DNA from: Novosphingobium resinovorum
Lineage (GTDB): Bacteria; Pseudomonadota; Alphaproteobacteria; Sphingomonadales; Sphingomonadaceae
DNA: 64,000 nucleotides
Reading direction: 5' to 3'
Assembly (NCBI RefSeq): GCF_001742225.1
Contig: NZ_CP017076.1
Coordinates: forward strand, 1,017,001-1,081,000
Position numbers and translations under genes: made by a program. Position 1 is the first letter of the stretch. Each line of letters starts with the position of its first letter. The notes under the pieces are model-generated. The model was given only the letters and a program-made list of their open reading frames with translations. It was not told the DNA's origin and did no database searches. Positions 51,966 to 60,787 of the stretch are shown here, one piece after another.

Positions 51966-52012
51966 GCTAGCGTCCTGTTCTTGGTCCTCCTCTCTCCCTC
52001 AAGGACGCTAGC
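51966..52012 (+). other. Spaced inverted repeat in leader of GPH transporter gene
   Basis: GCTAGCGTCCT (51966-51976) and AGGACGCTAGC (52002-52012) are perfect 11-bp complements with a 25-bp loop rich in pyrimidines, ending 9 bases before the ATG at 52022. Could be an operator or a stem close to the translation start. The 130-base gap 51892-52021 holds nothing else. Confidence 0.55.
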
Positions 52013-52021
52013 GACATCGTC

Positions 52022-53449
52022 ATGACACATGACTCGAACCGGGTTCCGACCCGCACGGCCATCGCCTACGGCGCCGGTCAGCTCGGCGCGCAGATCTTCC
52101 GCGACACGCCGGCCGTCCTGCTGCCGATCTTCATGACCACCATCCTGGGCATCCCGCCCTGGCTGTCGGGCTTCGTCATCCTGATCCCGAAGCTGTGGGT
52201 GATCGTCTGCGACCCGCTGGTGGGCGTCTTTTCCGATCGCAAGAAGGAGACCTGGGGACGAACCCGGTTCCTGACCGTCGGCGCGATCCTGACGAGCATC
52301 GGCTTCGCCAGTCTCTTCACGATCGTCGAGTATCCCAGCCCTTATGTCGCGGCCGGAGCGGTCTGCGTGCTGTTCCTGGTTGCCTCGACCGCGTTCAGCA
52401 TCTTCTCCGTGCCGTACCTCGCGGTCGCCTCCGAACTGTCGAACGACGCGCACGAGCGCACGCGCATCCTGACCTTCCGCATGGCCGCGACGATCGGCGG
52501 CGTGGTGATCGGCGTCGGCGTGGCGCAGCCGCTGGTCTTCGCACTCGGCGGCGGCGCGCACGGCTGGCACGTCATGGCCTACTCGTTCGCCGTGGTCTGC
52601 ATCGTGTCGATGCTGGTGCCCGCGATCGGGCTGCGCGGAGTTCCGCTGCTCAAGAGCGCGCAGGCGCCCGGCAAGCTGCTTGACCAGCTTGGCTCGGTGG
52701 CGTCGAACAAGCCGTTCATGGTGCTGCTGGCGACGACGTTCATCCAGGGCATCGGCATGGCGTCCAGCTATACCGTCATCGGGTTCTACTACGTCTATGC
52801 GCTGAACCTGGTGCACATCATCCCGACCTTCGTGATCGCGATGGCCTGCGGCAGCCTGTTGAGCCAGCCGACGTTCCTCTATCTCTCGCGCCGCTTCGGC
52901 AAGGAGAAGGTCTACGTCGTGGGCTCGGTGCTGTGGATGCTGGTCACCGTGACGTGGTTCTTCGTCGAGCCGGAAAGCCCGGTCGTGGTATCGCTGCCGC
53001 TGATCGGCGATCTTACGCGCGAAGGTCTGCTGGTGCTGGCGCGCGGCGTGTTCATCGGCGTGGTCAACACCGGCTTCCTGCTGCTCTCGTTCTCGATGCT
53101 GACGGACACCGTGGACCTCCATCGTCGCCGTCACGGATCGGCCAACGAAGGCGTATTCTCGGGCATCTTCAGCGCGGCGGAGAAGCTGGCCTTCGCGCTC
53201 GGCCCGCTTGTGGCAGGCATCATCATGAGCGGCTTCGGCTTCGTGTCATCCACGCACGGCGTGGTGCAGCAGCGCCAGCACGCGGTGCTCGGCGTGATCC
53301 TGCTCTATTCGGCGGTGCCGGTGGTCACGCAGTTCCTGAGCCTGCTGGTGTTCTCCCGATACCGTCTCGACCCGGCCGAGATCACGACCGGGCCGGAGAA
53401 CTGGCAGGACGCCGCGCGGCTCGAGCCGTCGCCTGGTCTGGAACGCTGA
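52022..53449 (+). CDS. GPH-family sugar/organic solute:cation symporter (paralogue)
   Basis: 475 residues from ATG 52022; no clear Shine-Dalgarno sequence, but the inverted repeat lies just upstream. Twelve helices; IPKLWVIVCDPLVGVFSDRK at the helix 2-3 loop, RTRFLTVGAILTSIGF, FSVPYLAVASELSNDAHERT and SMLTDTVDLHRRRHGSANEG match the family and the protein at 43564. Import of a polar or glycosidic compound by cation symport is expected. Transcribed from its own leader after the HMG-CoA-lyase gene. A strong bidirectional terminator follows. Confidence 0.9.
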   Translation: MTHDSNRVPTRTAIAYGAGQLGAQIFRDTPAVLLPIFMTTILGIPPWLSGFVILIPKLWVIVCDPLVGVFSDRKKETWGRTRFLTVGAILTSIGFASLFTIVEYPSPYVAAGAVCVLFLVASTAFSIFSVPYLAVASELSNDAHERTRILTFRMAATIGGVVIGVGVAQPLVFALGGGAHGWHVMAYSFAVVCIVSMLVPAIGLRGVPLLKSAQAPGKLLDQLGSVASNKPFMVLLATTFIQGIGMASSYTVIGFYYVYALNLVHIIPTFVIAMACGSLLSQPTFLYLSRRFGKEKVYVVGSVLWMLVTVTWFFVEPESPVVVSLPLIGDLTREGLLVLARGVFIGVVNTGFLLLSFSMLTDTVDLHRRRHGSANEGVFSGIFSAAEKLAFALGPLVAGIIMSGFGFVSSTHGVVQQRQHAVLGVILLYSAVPVVTQFLSLLVFSRYRLDPAEITTGPENWQDAARLEPSPGLER

Positions 53450-53470
53450 TCGGGTCAATGCGGTAAAAAC

Positions 53471-53507
53471 AAAAAAGCCCGCCTCGCACTGTGCGAGGCG
53501 GGCTTTT
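53471..53507. terminator. Bidirectional rho-independent terminator
   Basis: A6, then a perfect 13-bp stem GCCCGCCTCGCAC / GTGCGAGGCGGGC with a single-base loop, then T4. It separates the converging GPH gene and SDR gene. Confidence 0.92.
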
Positions 53508-53530
53508 CCATGCCCTATGGGAAGTCCCGG

Positions 53531-54289
53531 TCAGGCGCCCGGGATATTGCCGCCATCGACCGGGATGAACACGCCCGACACCGCCTTGTTGGCCGGATCG
53601 GCAAGGAACAACACGCTGTTCGCTATGTCTTCCGGCGTGGCGAGGCGGCCGAGAGGACTGTAAGTTTCCATCTTGGCGAGGAAATCGCCGTCGCTCTCGC
53701 CGTCGAGCTTGTTGCCCATGAGCATTTCGGTGGGCACTGCGCCCGGCAGCACCGCGTTGACGCGCACTCCGTAGCGGCCCGCCGCGCGCGCCGCGGTGCG
53801 CGTGGTCATCAGCACCGCCGCCTTGGAGCCGCAATAGGCCGCGCCGGTGGGGTTGGCGGTGATCGACATGCCCGAACCCATGTTGACGATGGCGCCGCCG
53901 TTGCCCTTCACCTTCATTCGCCGGATCGCGTGCTTGCAGCCGAGGAACACGCCGTCGGAATTGATCGCGAAGTGCTTCTGCCACATCTCCAGCGGCATGT
54001 CCTCGAACGCGATGTTGGGGCGGTAGATGCCGGCGTTGTTGACGAGCACGTCGATGCCGCCCAGTTCGCGGTCGATGTAGTCCATCAAAGCGATCCAGGA
54101 ATCCTCGCTGGTCACGTCGAGCGTGCGCTCGATGATCTTGCCATCAGTCGAGGTGTCGCCCGAGGCGGCGAGATCGGCGCTGATGACGGTGGCTCCGCGT
54201 GCGGCGAAGGCCGAGACTATGGCTTGGCCCAGACCGCCTGCGCCACCGGTCACCACGACGTTCAGTCCGGCAAAATTGTCTTGAATCAT
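53531..54289 (-). CDS. SDR-family NAD(P)-dependent oxidoreductase
   Basis: 252 residues if started at ATG 54289, where the protein begins 8-10 residues before the first strand, as usual; a longer frame reaches 54328. Nucleotide motif VVVTGGAGGLGQAIVSAFAA, Asp at the end of strand 2 (SADLAASGD) suggesting NAD, NNAG, catalytic Ser in NMGSGMSI, YCGSK (Tyr, Lys), and VDGGNIPG near the C-terminus. Classical dehydrogenase of a hydroxyl group. Single gene, divergent from the TonB receptor at 54517, ending at the bidirectional terminator. A TTGATATC half-site near 54296 may be a degenerate operator. Confidence 0.92.
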   Translation of the reverse strand: MIQDNFAGLNVVVTGGAGGLGQAIVSAFAARGATVISADLAASGDTSTDGKIIERTLDVTSEDSWIALMDYIDRELGGIDVLVNNAGIYRPNIAFEDMPLEMWQKHFAINSDGVFLGCKHAIRRMKVKGNGGAIVNMGSGMSITANPTGAAYCGSKAAVLMTTRTAARAAGRYGVRVNAVLPGAVPTEMLMGNKLDGESDGDFLAKMETYSPLGRLATPEDIANSVLFLADPANKAVSGVFIPVDGGNIPGA

Positions 54290-54516
54290 CGTGACTTGAT
54301 ATCCCGAAAAAGTGCGCTTTCGGCCCATCGTCCGCTCAGTCGCAGCCGTGAGCCTGTCTCGCGGTTAACCTTCGTCGTTCGCGGGCAAGCACGGATTCTG
54401 GGGGCTCTCCGCCTAGTGATAAATCATCGGCTGGTGATCAACAAACTCGATTCAAATTGTTCAAAATCGCACGTGAGGCACCTTCACCGGACAACAAAGG
54501 TTCGGGGAAAATCGTC

Positions 54517-56673
54517 ATGTCCAGTCGGTTCGCTTTCCTTTTCGGCACTGCTCTCGTCACCACTCTTTCTACGGTGCCCGCCATGGCGCAGGAGGCTCCG
54601 CAGGCCTCTTCCGACGCCGTTGGCGGGAACGATATCGTCGTCACCGCGCAGCGCCGTGAACAATCGCTGCAGGACACGCCGATCGCCGTCAGCGCGTTCA
54701 ATTCCGCCATGCTGGAGGACCGCGCGGTCAACAGCGTGATCGCTCTCGCATCGAACACGCCGGGTCTCTATCTGAGCCAGGGCACGGCGTCGCCCAGCAC
54801 GCTGCAGATCGCCATGCGCGGCGCGCTGGAGCAGAGCGGTGGGTCGGTGACTTCGGAATCCCCGGTCGCGATCTACATCGACGACGTCTACCAGTCCCGC
54901 CTCTCGGCAGCCGACTATGACCTGGCGGATATCGAGCGGGTCGAAGTGCTGCGCGGGCCGCAGGGTACGCTCTACGGCCGCAACTCGATGACCGGCGCTA
55001 TGAAGCTGGTCACCCGGCAGCCCAACGGCGATAACTGGGCCAACTTCGACATCAGCTACGCCCGCTTCGATGAAGTGAAGGCCAAGGCCAGCGTCGGCGC
55101 GGCGCTCACCGGGAACCTCGCGCTTGCGGCCTCGGGCTTCTACGACAACCGTGACAAGGGCTGGCAGTACAACGTCTTCACCCGGGAGGACGTCACCAAG
55201 TTCCGACGCTATGGCGGCCAGGTGGCGCTCGGCCTGACCAACGTGGACCGGGTCGAGGCGGTCGTCACGGCACGCTATGCCAAGAGCACCAGCGACGGAC
55301 AGCACTTCCTGCCGATCAACGATACGCCGCCCTACAATCCCGCGCTGGGCTTCTATCAGACGCGCACGCCTCTGCCGGCGATCGGCAATAATGAGCAGTA
55401 TTCGTTCTCCGGCCGCTTCGGCTATGATCTCACCGACACCATCACGGTGCGTTCGATCACCGCTTATCAGCATCTCGATGAACACTGGGCGCTCGACTTC
55501 GCGGGCGGCTACGTCGCGCCGGGCAGTAATGCCGATCCGATCCCGGGATTCTATCGCGACAGTCTCGGCAAGCAGAACCAGTTTACGCAGGAACTGCAGG
55601 TCCTTGCCAACAGCGCCGACGATCGCCTCCATGTGATCGCGGGCTTCTTCTACTTCCGCGAGCATGCAAGGCAGGACACCAACGACATCTTCACCGGCTT
55701 CCCGCTTCCTCCCTCCAGCATCGAGACGAAGTCCAGGAGCTATGCCGGTTACGGTCAGGCCGATTACGAGATCATTCCCGGGCTGACGGCTTCGGCGGGC
55801 ATTCGCTATACCCATGACATCAAGTCGTTCTTCGGCACGACGCCTGATTCCGCAGGCACGATCTACGTCCTGAACTATGGCATCAAGGCGAATGTCTGGA
55901 CGCCCAAGTTCAACCTGCAATGGAAGTGGTCGGACACCGGCATGGTCTATGCCACCGCTGCGCGCGGTTATCGCGCGGCCGGGTTCAACTCCCTCAACTC
56001 GGGCGAACCGGCCGGCTTCGGAAGGCCCTATGCGCCGGAGTTCGCATGGTCCTACGAGATCGGTGCCAAGGTCGACCTGCTCGACCGCGCGCTCCAGCTC
56101 AACCTCGCCGCCTACCATGAGAGCCTTACCGACCTGCAGACGCTGGCGCTGGGCAATGTCGCGGGCAGCTACCTGACCCAGAACGCGGCGAAGGCGAAGG
56201 TGCAGGGCATCGAACTGGAAACCACGCTGCGACCCGTTCAGGGCATAAGCTTCTTCGGCAACCTCACCTATACTTACGACAAATATCAGGAGCTGGACCC
56301 GGGTTCGCAGGCGGCGCAGGCAGGGGCGGAGCATCTGCCGCTGATCTCGCGCTGGCAGTATCAGGTGGGCGGCACCGCCGACCTTCCGATCGGCGACAGC
56401 ACGGTGACGCTGGCGGCGGATTACAGCTACCGAACGTCGTACAACTCGCTCGTCTCGCTTTCGCAGGCTTCGGAAAACCCGGCGATCGGGCGCGCCAACG
56501 CCTCGGTGACGTACAAGCTGCCGGGTGACCATATCCAGTTCTACGCGCAGGCGAGCAACCTGTTCAATTCGAAGGACTGGTTCGCCTCGGCCGAGTTCGT
56601 GCCCGGCCTGTTCGGCTACAAGATCCCGCTGGAGCCGCGCGTGTGGCGCGTCGGCTTCCGCTACAAGATGTGA
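54517..56673 (+). CDS. TonB-dependent outer-membrane receptor
   Basis: 718 residues from ATG 54517, with GGGGAAA 7 bases upstream; a longer frame from 54457 would block the signal peptide. Signal FAFLFGTALVTTLSTVPAMA, then DIVVTAQRREQSLQDTPIAV and plug motif DIERVEVLRGPQGTLYGRNS (about residues 140-160). The barrel ends in VWRVGFRYKM, with Met after the last aromatic strand. It is followed after 18 bases by the P450 gene, so uptake and first oxidation of the same compound may be co-expressed. Divergent from the SDR gene. Confidence 0.95.
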   Translation: MSSRFAFLFGTALVTTLSTVPAMAQEAPQASSDAVGGNDIVVTAQRREQSLQDTPIAVSAFNSAMLEDRAVNSVIALASNTPGLYLSQGTASPSTLQIAMRGALEQSGGSVTSESPVAIYIDDVYQSRLSAADYDLADIERVEVLRGPQGTLYGRNSMTGAMKLVTRQPNGDNWANFDISYARFDEVKAKASVGAALTGNLALAASGFYDNRDKGWQYNVFTREDVTKFRRYGGQVALGLTNVDRVEAVVTARYAKSTSDGQHFLPINDTPPYNPALGFYQTRTPLPAIGNNEQYSFSGRFGYDLTDTITVRSITAYQHLDEHWALDFAGGYVAPGSNADPIPGFYRDSLGKQNQFTQELQVLANSADDRLHVIAGFFYFREHARQDTNDIFTGFPLPPSSIETKSRSYAGYGQADYEIIPGLTASAGIRYTHDIKSFFGTTPDSAGTIYVLNYGIKANVWTPKFNLQWKWSDTGMVYATAARGYRAAGFNSLNSGEPAGFGRPYAPEFAWSYEIGAKVDLLDRALQLNLAAYHESLTDLQTLALGNVAGSYLTQNAAKAKVQGIELETTLRPVQGISFFGNLTYTYDKYQELDPGSQAAQAGAEHLPLISRWQYQVGGTADLPIGDSTVTLAADYSYRTSYNSLVSLSQASENPAIGRANASVTYKLPGDHIQFYAQASNLFNSKDWFASAEFVPGLFGYKIPLEPRVWRVGFRYKM

Positions 56674-56691
56674 CCTGAAGGAGTGACGGAT

Positions 56692-57927
56692 ATGGCCGGA
56701 GAGACCGGAATCGCAGAACCGGTGCAGGATGTCGACTTCGGCTCCCCGGCCTTCCTCGAAGATCCCTGGAGCCCGCTGCGTGCGCTCCAGGATCAGGACC
56801 CGGTGTTCTGGAGCGAGAAGCAGCAGGCGTGGATCGTCACCCGCTACGAAGATGTCATGGCGACGTTCCGCGACCAGCGCCTGTCCGCCTCGCGCATTGT
56901 GCCGTTTCTTTCCACGCTGGTGGCCGATGTGCGCGCCGAGTATCCGCTCGTCGCGCATTTCGAGGAGAAGTGGATCTCCAACGTCGACCAGCCCGTCCAC
57001 TCGCGGCTGCGGCGGCTGATGGCGAACGCCTTCTCGCGCAAGGTGGTGGATGCCCTGCGCCCCGCCTCGCGCAAGATCAGCGAGGACATCCTGCGTGAAG
57101 TCAACGGGCGAGAGGTGGACTACGTGCACGCCGTCGCGCGTGAACTGCCGGCGCGCGTGATCACCGCGATGTTCGGCATTCCGGACCACTTGCGCGACCA
57201 GTTCGCCGACTGGGCGGGCGCGATCCAGCAGGCCACCGGCGCGGCCGTGCTGACGCGCGAGATGGTGGACCTCTATCACCAGACCCTCGCCGACATGAAC
57301 GTCGAACTGCTCAAGCTGATCGCCGAGCGGCGCGAGAGCCCGAAGGAAGACCTGCTCAGCCAGTTCGTCCAGGCGCGCGATGCCAACGACCAGCTTTCCG
57401 ACGACGAGCTGCTGGGCGCCTGCCACGCCACGATCATCGCCGGGTTCGAGACGACGATGCACATGCTGACGCTGGGCATGCTGGAACTGCACGAGCGGCC
57501 CGCGCTGCAGGCGCGCCTGTTCTCCGGGCCGGCCGATGCGGCGAAAGTGGTGGACGAGCTGCTGCGCTACATCGGCATGGCCAAGGGCATGCTGCGCATC
57601 GCGCGCGAGGATTTCGAGTGGCATGGTCACACGATCCGCAAGGGCGACTTCGTCTACGGCATGAACATATCGGCCAACCGCGACCCCCGCATGTGGCAGC
57701 GGCCTGACGAGATCGACCCGGACCGCGACAACAACCGCTCGATGGCGTTCGGGCCGGGCATGCACTTCTGCCTCGGTCACCTGCTGGCGAAGATGGAACT
57801 GGCGGAGTTCTTTACTGAGCTTTTCGGCAGCTACGACGTGGCGATCCTCTCCGCCGAGCGGCCGTGGATCAACAGCTTCACCTTCCGAGGGCTGGATGAG
57901 CTGCCGGTGCGGATCAGCAGGAAATAG
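56692..57927 (+). CDS. Cytochrome P450
   Basis: 411 residues from ATG 56692 (GGAG 8 bases upstream; the GTG at 56683 overlaps that site). Bacterial class I type: I-helix CHATIIAGFETTMHMLTLGM with the acid-Thr pair, K-helix E-L-L-R in VVDELLRYIG, and haem loop FGPGMHFCLGHLLAKMELAE with Cys360 as ligand. It monooxygenates a hydrophobic substrate in the cytoplasm; needs a ferredoxin and reductase, neither of which is encoded in the window. It follows a TonB receptor closely, and ends beside the third copy of the inverted repeat. Confidence 0.95.
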   Translation: MAGETGIAEPVQDVDFGSPAFLEDPWSPLRALQDQDPVFWSEKQQAWIVTRYEDVMATFRDQRLSASRIVPFLSTLVADVRAEYPLVAHFEEKWISNVDQPVHSRLRRLMANAFSRKVVDALRPASRKISEDILREVNGREVDYVHAVARELPARVITAMFGIPDHLRDQFADWAGAIQQATGAAVLTREMVDLYHQTLADMNVELLKLIAERRESPKEDLLSQFVQARDANDQLSDDELLGACHATIIAGFETTMHMLTLGMLELHERPALQARLFSGPADAAKVVDELLRYIGMAKGMLRIAREDFEWHGHTIRKGDFVYGMNISANRDPRMWQRPDEIDPDRDNNRSMAFGPGMHFCLGHLLAKMELAEFFTELFGSYDVAILSAERPWINSFTFRGLDELPVRISRK

Positions 57928-57935
57928 CCGCATCC

Positions 57936-58012
57936 CTCGTCATTGCGAGCGAAGCGAAGCAATCCAGGGCGGCGTTATACTGCCTTGGATTGCTTCGCTC
58001 GCAATGACGAGG
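57936..58012. repeat. Inverted-repeat element, copy 3 of 3
   Basis: Same core as 23771 and 30800. Here the left arm has AGCGAAGCGAAGC while the right arm lacks one GCGAA unit, so the two arms pair with a small bulge. Between converging P450 (+) and FAD oxidase (-) genes. Confidence 0.85.
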
Positions 58013-58018
58013 CAGGGG

Positions 58019-59563
58019 TCAAATCCCCAGCGCACCCGGGTTGAGCAGGCCCTTTGGATCGACCTGCGCCTTCACCGCACGCAGCAGCGTCAACGCGCCC
58101 TCGTCACGCTCGCGCGTGTAGGGATAGAGCTTGCCCACCTGGAAATGGCCCGCTCCGTGGGCATGCATCAGACCGATGATCTCGGTGCGGATTTCCTCGA
58201 CGAGCGCGGCACCGTCGGGGTTTTCGGCATAGCGGGGCAGCCCGGCAAGGTAACCCGGCTCCATCATCCGTTCGTGATAGGGCGTCAGTGCGTCCTTCCA
58301 GTACAGTGCCGGTTCGTAAAGGAACGTCCCCGCCCCGATCGACGAGAACATCGCCCCGATATAGGCGCCTTTGCGATCCATCTCCGCGCGCTTGCCGTCG
58401 ACGTAGGACGTGAAGGCGGCATGGAACGCCGCGACGCGCGAGTGCGGCAGCAGGCCGTGCAGCGGCACCCAGCGCTCGCCTGCGGGGCCGAGCATGTTGT
58501 GCAGCGGCTGGAACGGCATGGCGCGCACGACCGTCGGCACCGAGTTGGCGATCTCGCGCCCGAAGCCGAGCGCGACCTTGCGGATAGCATCGATCTTGGC
58601 GCGCGCCTCGATGGCGGAGTAGCCGTCGGCGATGTAGTGCGCGGCGTAAGGCGCGGAGGCCAGCACCCGCCGTCCCGCTGCCGCCATGCGCAGCAGACTG
58701 CGCGCGCCCGCCAGCGCGCTGGGCGAGGACTGCCACACGCCCCTGGCCACCGAGAGCATCGTGCCGGTGTCCTGCTTGGCGATCTGCCCTTGCGACAGCG
58801 CGAGGTCGAGGCCGAAGGACTTCTCCTCGATCTTCATGCCGGCGATGGCGGACATGCAGCCGTGCAGCGCGGCGAAGTCGGGGAAGGTGAAGGACGCGGT
58901 CTCGTGCGCGGGCTTGCGGCGCAATAGCTTGAGGGTGATCGCGGTCTTGATCCCCAGCGCCCCGGAATCGCCGAGGAACAGCCCGGCAAGGTCCGGGCCG
59001 TAGTTGCGAAAGCGGCCCCGGCTCGCCTGCGATCCGGTCGTGCCCGTGCGCACGAACGTCCCGTCCGGCAGCAGCACTTCGAGCGCCACGACGCTGTCCG
59101 CCGAAATGCCGTTGGCGTTGGAACCATGGCCGTTGGCGTTCTGGCTCATGGTGCCGCCGACGCTGGCGGCAAGCCCGCTGAAGGTGCCGACAAAAGGCAC
59201 CTTGAGACCGCGCGGCGCCAGCGCATCGTCGAGCGCCTTCCAGCTGATGCCGGGCTCGACGGTGACGGTCATGTCGGTTTCGTTGAGCGAGACGATGCGG
59301 TCGAGGCCGGAGCTGTCGATGACCACACTGTCCGCGCGCCTGGGCAAATGCGCGTCGGTATAGGAGACGCCGCCGCCCCGCGTGTGGATGGCAAGGCCCG
59401 CCTCCGCCGCCGCGAGCACGATCGCGCGCAAGTCCTCCACGCTGGTCGGGCGGAACACGCCCGCCGGGGTTGCGTGGCGGCGATAGACGTCGGAACCGAA
59501 GAACGCCGCCTCGCCGTCAGGCAGGCGCGACGGGGAAAGGGCAAGGGCGTCGGGCAGGGTCAT
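58019..59563 (-). CDS. FAD-linked oxidase, VAO/GlcD superfamily (copy 3)
   Basis: 514 residues from ATG 59563. PCMH FAD module: GVFRPTSVEDLRAIVLAAAE, TRGGGVSYTDAHLP, VTVEPGISWKALDDALAP, SVGGTMSQNANGHGSNANG. C-terminal half has GERWVPLHGLLPHS, the WxPxHG segment also seen in copy 2, and KAQVDPKGLLNPGALGI as the end. Same family and likely same cofactor binding as copies 1 and 2. Last gene of the seven-gene overlapping operon starting beyond base 64000; 21 bases after the methyltransferase stop. Confidence 0.9.
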   Translation of the reverse strand: MTLPDALALSPSRLPDGEAAFFGSDVYRRHATPAGVFRPTSVEDLRAIVLAAAEAGLAIHTRGGGVSYTDAHLPRRADSVVIDSSGLDRIVSLNETDMTVTVEPGISWKALDDALAPRGLKVPFVGTFSGLAASVGGTMSQNANGHGSNANGISADSVVALEVLLPDGTFVRTGTTGSQASRGRFRNYGPDLAGLFLGDSGALGIKTAITLKLLRRKPAHETASFTFPDFAALHGCMSAIAGMKIEEKSFGLDLALSQGQIAKQDTGTMLSVARGVWQSSPSALAGARSLLRMAAAGRRVLASAPYAAHYIADGYSAIEARAKIDAIRKVALGFGREIANSVPTVVRAMPFQPLHNMLGPAGERWVPLHGLLPHSRVAAFHAAFTSYVDGKRAEMDRKGAYIGAMFSSIGAGTFLYEPALYWKDALTPYHERMMEPGYLAGLPRYAENPDGAALVEEIRTEIIGLMHAHGAGHFQVGKLYPYTRERDEGALTLLRAVKAQVDPKGLLNPGALGI

Positions 59564-59584
59564 GGGCGTCTTCTCTCGTACGTT

Positions 59585-60787
59585 TCAGGGCTTGCGTGCG
59601 ATCAGCACTTCCCAGCCGCCGCCGGGGGCATATTCGCCCGCCTTGAATTCGCGGTCGGCCAGTTCGTCGGCCTTGGCGGCATCGTAACCCTTCGCGTCGG
59701 CCCCGGCGTATTCACGGATGACCATCGGCGCGGTGTCGAAGCGGATCGTTTCCGGATCGAAGCCCGCGTTCTTGGCCAGCCCCACCTGGTCCATCTCGCG
59801 CATGGCGCCCCAGAACGGCTCGTTGTTGTAGTAGGTCTCGTTGTCGAGGATGAACTGGGTGAACGGGTCCATCAGGTCGAACGGCGGCAGGTCGCAGTGG
59901 ATCATCAGGCCGCCGGGACGCAGCAGGCGGAAGCACTCGTCGAAGATCCTGGGCATCGCCTTGCCGCTGGTCTCGTGCAGCAGGATATGGCTGACGACGA
60001 GGTCGAAGGAGGCGTCCTCGAACTCGGTCTTCTCCGCGTTCATCTGCGCGAAGTTCACCGTCTCGCCCAGCGCCACCGAGCGGGCGTGGGCATAGCGCAC
60101 CAGCGGCTCGGCGACGTCGATGCCCCAGACTTCCGCCTCGGGGAAGAACTCCTTGTAGGGCAGGGTCGAGTGGCCGACCGTGCAGCCCATGTCGAGCACG
60201 CGTGTCGGCGCGAAATCGGGCATGGTGCGGCGGATATAGTTCACCACCGATCGGCCCTTGCCGTCGTTGAACGGCCCGCCGTAGCCCATGCCGTAGAGGT
60301 AGACGCCGCGTTCGTAGAGGGCGCCAGCCGCGAATTGCTCGGCATCATGGCGGGAGGCATAGCCGCCCGGCATGCAGTGGATGTCTAGCGCGGTGACGTA
60401 GCGGGGCACGTCGAACGCTTCGGGAATGCGCAGTTCGCCGCCCTGTCCCTCGCGTGCCTTCACCTCGGCGGCGAGGCGGGGCCAGTCGCGTTCGATGGTG
60501 TCCACCACCGAGAGCCACAGCAGCTCCTGCGCCGTCCGGTTGAGCGCGGCGTAGGACTGGAAGAACGGCTCCTTCTTCATCGCTTTTCGCACGTCGTGAC
60601 GGCTGGCGAGATCGACGCCGAGCGACTGCGATTCCGCCGCCGTCTTGGCGAACAGCGGGGTCAGGCCGGGCAGGACCTCGCGCTGGATGAAGCCGCGCAG
60701 GCCCTTGGCGAAGTTCTGGCGGCTCGCCTCGTCGTGGCTGGCGCGCGGGAGGACCGGGTGGTCGCCCTGCTGGAAAACGTTGAGCAT
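59585..60787 (-). CDS. SAM-dependent methyltransferase-like protein with N-terminal helical domain (copy 3)
   Basis: 400 residues from ATG 60787, coupled to the DUF gene (TGATG). N-terminal helical domain (RQNFAKGLRGFIQREVLPGL, KEPFFQSYAALNRTAQELLW), linker VTALDIHCMPGGYASRHDAE (about 137), motif I RVLDMGCTVGHSTLPY (about 199), GIDVAEPLVRYAHARS, FDLVVSHILLHETSG, and YYNNEPFWGAMREMD. Closest to copy 1 in motif I (T-V-G-H-S) and NNEP region. Methyl acceptor unknown. The cognate small helical protein (62977-63351) is in the same operon, four genes upstream. Confidence 0.88.
   Translation of the reverse strand: MLNVFQQGDHPVLPRASHDEASRQNFAKGLRGFIQREVLPGLTPLFAKTAAESQSLGVDLASRHDVRKAMKKEPFFQSYAALNRTAQELLWLSVVDTIERDWPRLAAEVKAREGQGGELRIPEAFDVPRYVTALDIHCMPGGYASRHDAEQFAAGALYERGVYLYGMGYGGPFNDGKGRSVVNYIRRTMPDFAPTRVLDMGCTVGHSTLPYKEFFPEAEVWGIDVAEPLVRYAHARSVALGETVNFAQMNAEKTEFEDASFDLVVSHILLHETSGKAMPRIFDECFRLLRPGGLMIHCDLPPFDLMDPFTQFILDNETYYNNEPFWGAMREMDQVGLAKNAGFDPETIRFDTAPMVIREYAGADAKGYDAAKADELADREFKAGEYAPGGGWEVLIARKP

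Noticed and set aside
54296..54303. TTGATATC half-site upstream of the SDR gene as an eighth copy of the regulon motif
   Set aside because: Only one half matches; the position of the second half reads AAAAGTGC. It may be chance.
54484..57933. 1149-codon minus-strand open frame opposite the TonB receptor and P450
   Set aside because: Very GC-rich third positions on the true strand keep the antisense frame open; translation has no family features, whereas the plus strand encodes two clear proteins.
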